This document shows, in pieces, positions 43,675 to 51,934 of a DNA stretch of 64,000 bases (its first letter is position 1; each line of letters starts with the position of its first letter). Below the pieces are notes generated by a model. It did not search any database and was not told the DNA's origin. It worked only from the letters and a program-made list of their open reading frames with translations. This DNA comes from Chelativorans alearensis. GTDB taxonomy: Bacteria > Pseudomonadota > Alphaproteobacteria > Rhizobiales > Rhizobiaceae. A program made the translations under genes and the position numbers. The stretch lies in contig NZ_WQNI01000003.1 in NCBI RefSeq assembly GCF_010993735.1, forward strand, positions 124,001 to 188,000, read 5' to 3'.

Positions 43675-45093
43675 ATGCAGCACGACATAAATTCGACCCA
43701 CCAGTCCTCCCCCAGGAACACCCCCGAACCATGTGACCTTATTGTCCGTAACGCCACAATCTTCACAATGGACGCCGACGACTTGGTCATCAGGGGCGGA
43801 GCACTGGCGGTGTGCAATGGGCGCATTGTCGCCACGGGATCCGATAAAGCGGTCGTTTCCCGGTACGCGGCCGCCGATGTGTTCGACGCCCGCGGCGCTG
43901 TCGTCCACCCCGGCTTCATCGACGCTCATGTGCATGTCTCTCAATACACGGCGCGGACCGTGCTGCCGCTGATGGAGAGTACATCCATCACAATGGGAGA
44001 TTGGAAGGGAGCGTTGACGCCGGAGGATGAACATGCGAGCGCGCTGCTGGCGGCGTTGGACTATCTCAAATGCGGTTACACCGGCTTTGTCGACCCCGGG
44101 ACCATTTTTTCTCCTGATGCGGTCGCCACGGCTGCTGAACAAGCCCAAATCCGAATCTGGCTGACGGATCCCTACGTCGCGGACCGTGCGGCATCGCTCG
44201 CTGCTAATCTACCTGAGCTGGCCAGCGAAAGCTTTCTGGCCCGCTGGCCGTCCAGCCTGGATGAAGCACTCGGTCGCTTGGGCTCGCAGCTCTTCCGCAA
44301 CAAGCAAGAAGACAGCCTGGTAAAGGCCTTTATCGGGCTCTACGGCGAAGCAACGGACTCCCCGGAGCTCTTTCGCGCGGCGCTCGATCTAGCGCACGCC
44401 AGCGATGTTCGCTTCCAGGAACATCTCGGCTATCTGCCGGCCTCACAACTCATCCGCGAAGACGCACTGGGTCAACCGCTCCTCGCCTACCTCGATGAGC
44501 TTGGGCTGCTTGATCCCAACGTGACATTCGTCCACATGAACCTGGTGCGCGAGAACGAGATCGGGCTGCTGGCCGACCACGGCATTCGGGTGGTCTGGTG
44601 TCCTTATGGGCAACTGCAGATGCTCGGCCGTCGCGGAACACAGTCGCGCATGGCCGCACTTGCACGGTCCGGAATTCCGGTCGGGATCGCAAGCGATATT
44701 CCCCGCGCCTGCGACTTTGATGGCCTTGGCACATTGGCCATCTGTGCATCGGCCGCTGTGGCGGATTCCATTCACCCGAATCAAGTGCTGCGGATGCGGA
44801 CGATTGGCGCGGCAGCGACTATCGGCGCCGAGGGCGAAGTCGGCAGTCTGGAGGTGGGAAAGCGCGCCGACTTTGTCGTACGCCAGCCGCAAGAATCGGT
44901 CAACTTCGGCTTTGATATGCCCCTTGAACTGGCTGTCATCGGCGGCCGACACACGATCCGCAGCGTCTTTGTTGCGGGCCGCAAGACCGTCAATGCCGGG
45001 CGCGTCGTCACCGGTTTGGACGAAGCCGCCGTGGTTGCCTGGGCGCATCGCTCCGCACGTGCGATCGCTTCGCGAATCGGGCTTTGCGCCTAG
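43675..45093 (+). CDS. TRZ/ATZ-type amidohydrolase (aminohydrolase/deaminase family)
   Basis: A 472-residue metal-dependent hydrolase. LIVRNATIFTMDADD is the usual N-terminal beta-sandwich start; HPGFIDAHVHVSQY holds the HxH metal site, FQEHLGY and FVHMNLVRENE the further histidines, and GIASDIPRACDFDG the catalytic aspartate. The EVGSLEVGKRADFVV tail motif is universal in the family. ATG at 43675 has GGAG 6 bases upstream. Members deaminate or dechlorinate N-heterocycles or guanidino compounds. A GntR-regulon site upstream places it in the unknown catabolic regulon. Confidence 0.9.
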   Translation: MQHDINSTHQSSPRNTPEPCDLIVRNATIFTMDADDLVIRGGALAVCNGRIVATGSDKAVVSRYAAADVFDARGAVVHPGFIDAHVHVSQYTARTVLPLMESTSITMGDWKGALTPEDEHASALLAALDYLKCGYTGFVDPGTIFSPDAVATAAEQAQIRIWLTDPYVADRAASLAANLPELASESFLARWPSSLDEALGRLGSQLFRNKQEDSLVKAFIGLYGEATDSPELFRAALDLAHASDVRFQEHLGYLPASQLIREDALGQPLLAYLDELGLLDPNVTFVHMNLVRENEIGLLADHGIRVVWCPYGQLQMLGRRGTQSRMAALARSGIPVGIASDIPRACDFDGLGTLAICASAAVADSIHPNQVLRMRTIGAAATIGAEGEVGSLEVGKRADFVVRQPQESVNFGFDMPLELAVIGGRHTIRSVFVAGRKTVNAGRVVTGLDEAAVVAWAHRSARAIASRIGLCA

Positions 45094-45099
45094 ATCGTC

Positions 45100-45930
45100 C
45101 TACGGCGATCGGTAGGGGACCAGCCGGGCGTGGAAGATGCGGCCGTCGGTTATGAAGTGGGTTCCCACCGGTTCGCCAGCTTCGATATAGTGTTCCTCCG
45201 TAATGCACTCGGCGTCGCGAAGTGCCCCGACGATATGCTCGCGCTCAGAATCGGCATGGCGGTCCACCCGATGAGAGATCTGCCAAGTCATGGATTGCAG
45301 GCCGAAGCCGGTATCGGTTGTGCCAGCGCCGACCCAGACTTGCGATAGCGACGGATCGATGTGCCGCCTCCGAGTCCAGTACGTGAGATCTCCGATTCCA
45401 GATTCGGGATCCATATCCGCAGCCCAAAAACGGATGTGATGTCGCTTCCTCGGGCTGTCGCCCACGTCTTCCTGGAAGCCGATGTCCTGCTTGCGGGCGA
45501 ACAGATAGAGCGCGCTGAACGGGGCGGTTGGATAGGAACGGTTGAGAACGAAGCTGACGACCATTTTTGCAGCAGAACGAAATGTTAGGGAATCTGCGAC
45601 GTGCCAGTCTGCGGCCATGAAAGCTGAGCGGAGCTGCTCCTGAGAACCGATCAGGACAACATTGACGGGATCAGCAGGAAGGCCGTCCGCCGCGCGCGTG
45701 ACCCTGGGGATACGGTTGCGGCGCAGGACCGCTACGCTCGCATGGATGACGAGCGGCAAGATCACATAGGCTGCGAGGATGTAGGTGAGCAGCAACGCAG
45801 CGAAGACAGGAACCCGCTGTTCAAATCGATTGAAGATCTGGGTGACGATGAACCATAAGGTCGCCGAGGCAATCAGGAAGATAAGGGCGCGTTCGATCCA
45901 TCGGGCGAGGCGTGTCATGGGGTGCATCAT
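45100..45930 (-). CDS. Membrane protein with LssY C-terminal domain
   Basis: A 276-residue protein with two N-terminal transmembrane helices (about 8-28 and 36-60) and a soluble LssY_C domain (PADPVNVVLIGSQEQLRSAFMAADWHVADSLTFRSAAKM; RFWAADMDPESGIGDLTYWTRRRHIDP). LssY domains occur in membrane proteins of unclear function near PAP2 or secretion genes. The start is uncertain: two adjacent ATGs at 45930 and 45927, and another at 45918, all lack a clear ribosome site. It converges on the amidohydrolase gene with 6 bp between stops. Confidence 0.75.
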   Translation of the reverse strand: MMHPMTRLARWIERALIFLIASATLWFIVTQIFNRFEQRVPVFAALLLTYILAAYVILPLVIHASVAVLRRNRIPRVTRAADGLPADPVNVVLIGSQEQLRSAFMAADWHVADSLTFRSAAKMVVSFVLNRSYPTAPFSALYLFARKQDIGFQEDVGDSPRKRHHIRFWAADMDPESGIGDLTYWTRRRHIDPSLSQVWVGAGTTDTGFGLQSMTWQISHRVDRHADSEREHIVGALRDAECITEEHYIEAGEPVGTHFITDGRIFHARLVPYRSP

Positions 45931-45997
45931 GAATGGATAGCATGAACAGGCGTCTCGGGAGCTGGAACGGCTTACCGCGAGGCGCGTTTGAAATCCC

Positions 45998-46585
45998 TCA
46001 TCGGAGCAATTCGTAGTGGGAAGGGTCAGTGGGGCAGATTCCGATCGAGCATTCAAGAAGGGTCGAGAGCGCGTTCAAGCCGACCAGCAGGCCAAAGACT
46101 GCGATCGGAAACAATGTGATCATTGTCCGAGGCACGGCAACTGACCGTGCCGTCGGCCCGAGTTCTTCGCCTCCCGGCGAAGCTTCTCCTTGCGGCAGGA
46201 GTCGACGGTCGATTGCCAGCAGCAATGCACACCAGATGAGGATCATCACGAAGGCGATGAACGCCCATGTATAGAAATGCAGCCCGAACAACGGCTGCCC
46301 GTAAGTGCCGCTTCCCGGAACGATATGCAGGAGAGCTTGCCTCGCAGCCGCGGTGGCACCCGCAATCGAGGCAACGATAGTGAGCGAATAATGACTGGCA
46401 TACGACCCCCACAGAAGATTTAGAGCAAAACCAAATCCGGCTACCGCGAAACCCAGGCGTTGCAGGATGCATAACGGGCATGGCAGGTCGAAGAAGGCGA
46501 CTTGGTCGACAAACGCAAATGTCAACAAGGCGCTGATGCCGAGAAGTGCCAATGCGTTTAAAAACCTGGTGCTATCGTCCAGCAT
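45998..46585 (-). CDS. dsbB: Disulfide bond formation protein B
   Basis: A 195-residue inner-membrane quinone reductase that reoxidises DsbA. The first helix is followed by FDLPCPLCILQRLGF, containing the CxxC pair near residues 35-38; four hydrophobic helices and an extra C-terminal one are seen. ECSIGICP near the C-terminus provides two more cysteines, unlike the usual second periplasmic pair position, so the second active site may be displaced. Start ATG 46585, 7 bp behind the DUF5993 gene; the two belong together. Confidence 0.85.
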   Translation of the reverse strand: MLDDSTRFLNALALLGISALLTFAFVDQVAFFDLPCPLCILQRLGFAVAGFGFALNLLWGSYASHYSLTIVASIAGATAAARQALLHIVPGSGTYGQPLFGLHFYTWAFIAFVMILIWCALLLAIDRRLLPQGEASPGGEELGPTARSVAVPRTMITLFPIAVFGLLVGLNALSTLLECSIGICPTDPSHYELLR

Positions 46586-46592
46586 TGATATC

Positions 46593-46748
46593 TCAGAATT
46601 GCAGGCCCAAGGGGTCGGTTGCGTGAAGCAGGAAAAGCGCGATCATTAAAATAAGCGTTACTGCCCACAGGCCGATCGCCCAGAAACGATGGCCTTGCCA
46701 TGCGCATATGAGGCCAAGGAAGAGAGTTGCGAAGGGTAATGCCATCAT
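46593..46748 (-). CDS. DUF5993-family small membrane protein
   Basis: A 51-residue protein, MMALPFATLFLGLICAWQGH..., with two short hydrophobic helices and the ending HATDPLGLQF. This is the small membrane protein commonly found directly upstream of a DsbB-like gene, as here (7 bp). Function unknown; an accessory role to DsbB is inferred from the conserved pairing. Two ATGs (46748, 46745) are possible. Confidence 0.7.
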   Translation of the reverse strand: MMALPFATLFLGLICAWQGHRFWAIGLWAVTLILMIALFLLHATDPLGLQF

Positions 46749-46818
46749 TTCGGTTTCACGCGCCAATAGTGGACTCGGACATCAGAGCTCATGCTCCTTT
46801 GGAACTGTGATTGTCATT

Positions 46819-47370
46819 TCAGCACTCGCCCTCGTGAATGATGCGGTACCAGGCCACCTCGGCCTCACAGGCATTGCCGAATGTGCGCCGCTCTCCACGC
46901 CCGATCGCGCAGACCGGGCTGTATTCGCGCGTACAGGCCTGGGTCGGTGGCGGCTGTGGTGGACGTGGCAGGCCCGCGCCCCGGCATTCACCCTCATGGA
47001 TGATACGGGCGCGTTCGGCCTCTGCCACGCAAGCGTTTGGGAAGGATTGCCGTTCTTCACCGCGCTTTACAGCACACACTGGCTGATACTCGCGCGTGCA
47101 GGCTTGTGTCGGGCCTGATGGCGGCAGGGGTCCTGCGCCTTCGGATCGGCATTCTCCGCCATGAACGATCTGTGCGCCCTCAGCTCGTGCCATGCAGGCG
47201 TTTCCGTAGGTTTCGCGTCGGCCTCTCCGCTCGCCGCACACTGGCGCGTATTCGAACGTGCAAGCGGCGGGCCGGTCAGCTTGCGGAGGTGCAGGTCGCG
47301 GACCTTCCTCCATCACGCATCCAGCCACCATTCCCGCAAGTGCTAAGATCGGCAAACCTGTGAGTCTCAT
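46819..47370 (-). CDS. Lipoprotein with three Kazal-type protease inhibitor domains
   Basis: A 183-residue exported protein: signal peptide with lipobox (LAGMVAGC, Cys near residue 18), a proline-rich linker, then three tandem repeats of about 38 residues (about 37-74, 90-128, 146-183). Each has the pattern CT-x-EY-x-PVC ... T/S-Y/F-x-NAC-x-AE ... I-x-H-x-GEC, joined by Pro-rich linkers. Each repeat has four cysteines, not the six of classical Kazal domains. The protein ends exactly at the last cysteine. GGAAGGA precedes the ATG. Predicted to inhibit serine proteases at the cell surface; targets unknown. Confidence 0.85.
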   Translation of the reverse strand: MRLTGLPILALAGMVAGCVMEEGPRPAPPQADRPAACTFEYAPVCGERRGRRETYGNACMARAEGAQIVHGGECRSEGAGPLPPSGPTQACTREYQPVCAVKRGEERQSFPNACVAEAERARIIHEGECRGAGLPRPPQPPPTQACTREYSPVCAIGRGERRTFGNACEAEVAWYRIIHEGEC

Positions 47371-47459
47371 GACTTGTCCTTCCCCTGCCTCACCGCCACT
47401 TAAGGAGACATCTAGCTATATCCCCTCTCCACGAAAGCGGCATAGAATCTCCTGGTCGA

Positions 47460-47765
47460 TCATCCAGGCATCCCGAGATAGGCCTAGTAGTCTGGCGGGC
47501 TATACGAGTACGTGACGATGACGTTGAGGGAGTCCGGGCTGATCTCATTGAAGAAGACGCGCAGCGGCTGATCGGGGCGATCGTTCGCTTCATTCGGATT
47601 GCGCGCAGATGTAACTTGCTCATCACGCAATTCCCTTTGCGATGATGGTTGTGGATGGATTCGGCCAACGCCAATCTCCTCGTATCGTCTATCAACGAGA
47701 TGGCTGGCTAGCCCAAGCTGCTCGCAACACTCCTGTCGGAAGCGATACCTCTCTAGGGCATTCTT
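47460..47765 (-). pseudogene. Remnant of an MscS-type mechanosensitive channel (C-terminal part)
   Basis: Reading 47765 down to 47484 on the minus strand gives about 93 open codons ending PLRVFFNEISPDSL, NVIVTYSYSPPDY and then TAG. The motif is that of the cytoplasmic C-terminal domain of large MscS-family channels, where W follows PPDY; here TGG has become TAG. Translation beyond the stop continues AYLGMPG to a TGA at 47460-47462. No start codon and no membrane part are present, so this is a dead fragment. Identification rests on about 30 residues. Confidence 0.5.
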
Positions 47766-48135
47766 TTAACAGTTGTATTCAAATGCGACTCTGTTCCGCC
47801 ATCATATAGCTAAAAAATCGCCATGAACACGGAGTTCATCACAAAATTTTTCAAACTATTTCGATCGCAGGCGGCAATTATTTAATTGAATCCACGAAGC
47901 GTCTATCAAGATTCTATCATTTTTCACATATCTGCCATTTTATTTATCGTGATCGATGAAACTTTATTGTTTCTGTGCTTCACCCTTCCTGTGGCACGTT
48001 CGACCAAATCCCCTGCGATCTGGGGGGCAAGCGAGATACGAATGGAGGCGATGACGACGAGGAAGGTGGCGCCGACGAGGACGACTGGGACGACGATGGT
48101 CGACAAACAATTGAACCAAACGGATGGAGAATTGA
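47766..48135. other. AT-rich intergenic stretch
   Basis: About 370 bp without a credible gene; 47800-47960 is clearly AT-richer than the surroundings (runs such as TTTATTTATCGTGATCGATG) and probably includes the promoter of the small glycine-rich gene at 48136. Nothing else is recognised. Confidence 0.5.
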
Positions 48136-48423
48136 ATGGAACAATTGATTGCGCAGCTTATCGGTGGGCTGGCTGGCGGTGCCGCGGGCGGCAAGGCAGT
48201 TAAGGGCGCTGACCTTGGCAACATCGGAAATCTGATCGCTGGTGCCGTTGGTGGTGTTGGTGGCGGAACGTTGCTCGGCCCGCTGCTGGGAGCATCCGGT
48301 GCGGCGGCCGGCGGTATGGACATTGCTAATCTTGCGGGCCAGTTCGTGGGCGGCGGCGTTGCCGGCGCGGTCGTCCAAATCATCGTTGGCCTGATCGTGA
48401 ACAAGATGCTCAAGAAAGCCTAA
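48136..48423 (+). CDS. Small glycine-rich hydrophobic protein
   Basis: A 95-residue protein rich in Gly and Ala with repeating GG spacing (LIGGLAGGAAGGKAVKG; GAVGGVGGGTLLGPLLGASG; GQFVGGGVAGAVVQIIVG) and the end NKMLKKA. GGAGA lies 5 bases before the ATG. The pattern resembles glycine-zipper membrane-active peptides or small membrane proteins. I do not recognise a family function. Confidence 0.6.
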   Translation: MEQLIAQLIGGLAGGAAGGKAVKGADLGNIGNLIAGAVGGVGGGTLLGPLLGASGAAAGGMDIANLAGQFVGGGVAGAVVQIIVGLIVNKMLKKA

Positions 48424-48478
48424 AGTGGAGTAGGGTGACCTTCACCGGCCGGTCATTGCCAAACAGAGGAGGCACCTG

Positions 48479-48857
48479 ATGAAATCGCCGTTTCTTGCCG
48501 TCATCCTTGCAGCCGGATGCATCGCGTCATCTGCTTTTGCACAAGATAAGGAATTCAAGCAGGCGGATAAGAACTGAACGCCGAATACAAGAAGGTCTAA
48601 GAGCGCTCGGTGGCGACCCGGATACGAAGAAGCTTATGATAGAAGCGCAGCGCAAATGGATCGCCTTCCGGGACGCGGAATGCAAGTTCCAGGCATCGGG
48701 CGTCGAAGGCGGCAGCATCTACCCGGAAATTCTTACTGCTTGTGGAGCCGGCCTAGTCGAGGCGCGCGTGCGGGACTTCAATCACTACCTCTCTTGCATG
48801 GAAGGGGCCTGCCCAGTTCCGGCGGCGGACAAACCAGTTCCGGCGGCGGACAAATAA
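48479..48857 (+). pseudogene. Frameshifted LprI-type (DUF1311) secreted protein
   Basis: Starts with ATG 48479 after GAGGAGG and a good signal peptide (MKSPFLAVILAAGCIASSAFA), but stops after QADKN at 48576. The expected continuation LNAEYKKV is in the next frame and ends at a TAA, and GGDPDTKKLMIEAQRKWIAFRD AECKFQ (split here) is in the third frame, reading to 48857. The C-terminal half matches the DUF1311 lysozyme-inhibitor LprI fold with its conserved W-x-R-x-C pattern. At least two frameshifts make it a pseudogene, unless sequencing errors are responsible. It ends with a duplicated PVPAADK. Confidence 0.7.
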
Positions 48858-49150
48858 GTCAGGTCACCGGTCTCGGATCGGCGCCGCCAATTTGGCGAGG
48901 CGAACGTCATTGGATGAAGACACGGACGAGGGCTTCATGACGCGCTTGACCCGTCCTGGTTCGACGCGTCCATTTCGAAACAAGGCCTAGCCCTGAGGGA
49001 GGAAATGGCCAACAGGCGCTTGCCAAAAATGCGAAAGACGCATGCGATCATGACGCCAAGATGGATTTTACCATGCGGTTCTGATCCGCACCCGCGCCGT
49101 GCGCGGCCTATGGATAGTGACCGCATCAGCGACGAGCTACGGAGGATATG
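48858..49150. other. Intergenic stretch with no gene seen
   Basis: About 290 bp. No frame with a ribosome site or recognisable protein; it contains GGAGG just before the next start (49141-49145). No repeat or operator was recognised. Confidence 0.4.
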
Positions 49151-49696
49151 ATGTTACGGCGCTCCATCGGTATTGGCCTGGCTTTGTTCCTGAATTCTGG
49201 TGCGAGCGCTGCATCACCGGCGCTGTCGGAGAACGAAGCAGCGGATTTCGTAAGCCGGTTCTGTTCGACGCTGATTCCGGCTGTCGCCGACTACGATCCG
49301 AACGCCGCCGGCAACTGGCCGCCTGATGACCCTGCGGTCTTCGGTCCCCTTGTGACGCCCGAGCTAAAAACCACGATCGAGAAGGCGTTGGCCGGCAATG
49401 CCGGGTTTGAAGCGGAAACAGGTGGCAAGGGGCGGCTCGGAGATGGCGTGCCATGGAAGGCCTATCAGGATGCTGCGTTGGACTGCAGGGCAGGAGAAAT
49501 TTCGGGCACGGCTGATCATCCCGAAGTCGAAATCCACTACCGCTACTATGACGATCCTGATGAGGGTTGGACGGACACCCTCATCCTTACTCAGAATGAC
49601 GGAGAATGGCGCATTGACGACATTCTCTATGGGAACCCGAATTTCGGCAGCCTGAAATCCGTGCTCGCCACATCCGTTGATGAACAGACGCCCTAA
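49151..49696 (+). CDS. Secreted protein, DUF3828-like
   Basis: A 181-residue protein with a signal peptide (MLRRSIGIGLALFLNSGASAAS) and a mature domain with FVSRFCSTLIPAVADYD, DCRAGEISGTADHPEVEIHYRYYDDPDEGWTDTLIL and EWRIDDILYGN. The last motif, where a Trp-Arg-Ile-Asp-Asp strand ends the fold, is typical of DUF3828/NTF2-like secreted proteins. Two ATGs follow each other; 49151 has the better distance to GGAGG. Function unknown. Confidence 0.7.
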   Translation: MLRRSIGIGLALFLNSGASAASPALSENEAADFVSRFCSTLIPAVADYDPNAAGNWPPDDPAVFGPLVTPELKTTIEKALAGNAGFEAETGGKGRLGDGVPWKAYQDAALDCRAGEISGTADHPEVEIHYRYYDDPDEGWTDTLILTQNDGEWRIDDILYGNPNFGSLKSVLATSVDEQTP

Positions 49697-49834
49697 ACAC
49701 GTTGAAAAAGGCATAAGGGGAAATTCGCAGGTTGAATAGCCGGCGAGCCGAGGAAGGCGGTACTTCGAACTGTTCTGTTCATCGGCACGTCAAATTTGAC
49801 GCGTATCGTCTTTCCTTTCGAGGAGGCGAGCCTG

Positions 49835-50014
49835 ATGACAACGAAATACTGGCCGCGGGGCGTTCTGAGTGTCGCTCTGGCGGCGACCTTATCGGAGTGC
49901 CAGGTGTTTGGGGCGGCGAAAGCGGTGCGCATCACCGGCGGGACCTTCGACAAGGCCGAATGTTTGGCGCGAGAATTCAAGGACGCAGGACCGTGCCCAA
50001 TGGCCACGCGGTAG
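49835..50014 (+). CDS. Possible small secreted protein
   Basis: A 59-residue frame preceded by CGAGGAGG 8 bases before the ATG. It has a hydrophobic N-terminus (RGVLSVALAATLSEC) that could be a signal or lipoprotein signal and two more cysteines (KAECLAREF, GPCPM). No family recognised; it may be a real small gene or a degraded one. Confidence 0.35.
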   Translation: MTTKYWPRGVLSVALAATLSECQVFGAAKAVRITGGTFDKAECLAREFKDAGPCPMATR

Positions 50015-50384
50015 CTTGCGCAGACAGGTCACCATGCACCCATCGGATGGTGTTCCGCGCAACTTAAGACTATGGTCGTCAGCGGTGGCGGGCGGTGGGC
50101 ACTTCAGGCAACATCATTCGGCGCGCTGGCTGCCACCGCCTACTCAAAAATGGTCCCAAGATTGCGCTGCGATAATCCGGCTCGCGTCCCGTCACCACCG
50201 TCACTGCCCTGTCTATCGCTTCGGCTAGCTGGTTGCGCGTCTGGGCCGGGACAGTGGGAGGCCACAGGGTCAGGGCCGTTGCCTTGATCGGGGCCGCTTT
50301 GACAGCATGATCGCGCCAGGGCGCGCTTGAGTTGTTCCGAACCACTATGGCGATGTTACCTGGATAGGCGATGCTCGTCATCGA
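50015..50384. other. Intergenic stretch, no supported gene
   Basis: 370 bp; open frames on both strands (for example 50079-50381 minus) lack ribosome sites and recognisable content. Possibly decayed coding sequence. Confidence 0.4.
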
Positions 50385-50906
50385 TCAGAATGAGCTGGCG
50401 TGGATCTCATAAAAGCCTTTTGTGCAATCGCCATATACGCGATCTTCTACATACCTGAAGCCGATCTTCTCCACGGCGCGTATCCCGCGCCCGTTCTCCG
50501 GTCGGACAACGGCGACGATTCGGTCCAATTCAAGCCGCTGAAAGGCAAACCGCAACACAGCCTTGCCCGCCTCCGGGCCAAGCCCTTCGCCGGCTGCATG
50601 GCCGAAGAAGCAGTGACCGTATTCAACGTTGGTCGTAGCCTCGAAATAGCGTAGACCCGCTCGCCCGATGAATTCATCCTGGGAGGATATGTCGCTTTTG
50701 AGAAACACCGAGAAAAAGCCAAAGCCGTGGCACCGCCAATCCCGTAGATAGTATTGCATGCGTCTATACGTGTCTTTGCGGGAAGGGGTCGTTCCGCCGA
50801 AGAGGGCGTGCACCACGAAAGGGTCCGTGTGCAGCCGGTGAACGCTGGCAAAATCCGATGCCGTCAAAGGCCTGAGGGACAGCCGGGGAGTCTCGAGGTC
50901 GATCAT
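50385..50906 (-). CDS. GNAT-family N-acetyltransferase (RimJ/RimL type)
   Basis: A 173-residue acetyltransferase_3 domain: begins MIDLETPRLSLRPLTASDFASVHRLHTD, with IGRAGLRYFEATTNVEYGHCFFG and the acetyl-CoA-binding region LGPEAGKAVLRFAFQRL...RPENGRGIRAVEKIGFRY. The ATG at 50906 overlaps the end of the EamA gene by 4 bp. It could acetylate the product of the upstream alpha-oxoamine synthase or protect the cell from it; that is inference. Confidence 0.87.
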   Translation of the reverse strand: MIDLETPRLSLRPLTASDFASVHRLHTDPFVVHALFGGTTPSRKDTYRRMQYYLRDWRCHGFGFFSVFLKSDISSQDEFIGRAGLRYFEATTNVEYGHCFFGHAAGEGLGPEAGKAVLRFAFQRLELDRIVAVVRPENGRGIRAVEKIGFRYVEDRVYGDCTKGFYEIHASSF

Positions 50907-51856
50907 GGTTGCTGACTTGGTCGAGACAGTCCACGCAGGAGATAAACGCCAAGGGCGATCGCGACAGCGGATAGGATGTGCCGCGCTTGCGGAAATTCGC
51001 CGAGACACGATGCGGCAAATAACGCGCTCAGGACCGGAACAAGATAGTGGTGGAGACTCGCGAAGGCGGGTCCCCCGAGGCTGATCAGGCGATAGTAGGC
51101 AACGTAGGCGACTGCCGTCGAGGCAATGCCAAGCAGCACGACAGCGGCGATCGTGCCACGCGTTGGAAGGATCGTCCACGGACGTTCCAGGACGAGGCCG
51201 ACCGGAACGAGCATCGAGACCGCGCACAGGGTGACTGCGGCCCCGGTAGCGACCGAATCGGCGGCGGGCAATTTGGCTACCGCACGGCCGGACACGGCGT
51301 AGCTGAAAGCGGCGCAGAGCAGGGCGAGCCGTGCCAGCCAGTCCGCACGCGGCGCCTCCGCCTCGGGCACTCCAAAAAAGGCAAGCAGCCCGAGAAGGCC
51401 CGTCAGCAGGCCGAGGATGGTTGATCTGGCTGGAAGGGTCGGCGGAAACAGATGCGACAAAGCGACGGCGAAGAAGGGTGTCGTCGCAACAAGTACGGCC
51501 ATTTCGCCTGCGGGTACTTTCATCGATGCCGCCGCGATGAGAACAAGCGGCAGGGCGTGTCCGAACAATGCCGCCTGAAGGTAGGATGCCCAATGGGTCA
51601 GCGTGGTGCTCGGCTGACCGGCGGCCTTCAGTCTCAGCCAGATTCTCAGGACGATATAGGCGATGAATAGTCTGCCAATGGCCATCGTGGCGGGCGGAAC
51701 GTCGGCCGCAGCGATCCTTGTGAGAACGTAAGAGCTCGCCCAACACACCGAAACGCATACAAGAAGGATGGACGGGACACGCGATCGATCAGCCAAGGTA
51801 CTCCGGGCCTTTATGCCACTGTTGCGCGTATTTCTCGTAGGCGGGTCTCCCGCCAC
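50903..51856 (-). CDS. EamA/DMT-superfamily transporter
   Basis: A 317-residue inner-membrane protein with about ten hydrophobic helices in two EamA repeats (SILLVCVSVCWASSYVLTRIAAADVPPATMAIGRLF; LARLALLCAAFSYAVSGRAVAKLPA). Such proteins export amino acids or small metabolites. The start is uncertain: GTG at 51856 without ribosome site, or TTG at 51796 behind CGGAG, just before the first helix. Between the synthase gene (78 bp gap) and the GNAT gene (4-bp overlap), so probably co-transcribed. Confidence 0.87.
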   Translation of the reverse strand: MAGDPPTRNTRNSGIKARSTLADRSRVPSILLVCVSVCWASSYVLTRIAAADVPPATMAIGRLFIAYIVLRIWLRLKAAGQPSTTLTHWASYLQAALFGHALPLVLIAAASMKVPAGEMAVLVATTPFFAVALSHLFPPTLPARSTILGLLTGLLGLLAFFGVPEAEAPRADWLARLALLCAAFSYAVSGRAVAKLPAADSVATGAAVTLCAVSMLVPVGLVLERPWTILPTRGTIAAVVLLGIASTAVAYVAYYRLISLGGPAFASLHHYLVPVLSALFAASCLGEFPQARHILSAVAIALGVYLLRGLSRPSQQP

Positions 51857-51934
51857 AGCCGGAAGGCGGTCCGACCAGCTGTTGCAGGTTTGCCCGCCCG
51901 AATTGACCGAGGCTTGCTTCCTCCCGGCCGGTTG

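Noticed and set aside
43412-43690. Short plus-strand frames before the amidohydrolase
   Set aside because: They overlap the operator and lack ribosome sites.
50079-50381. Minus-strand 100-codon frame in the gap before the GNAT gene
   Set aside because: No ribosome site, no family resemblance; may be a decayed gene but this cannot be supported.
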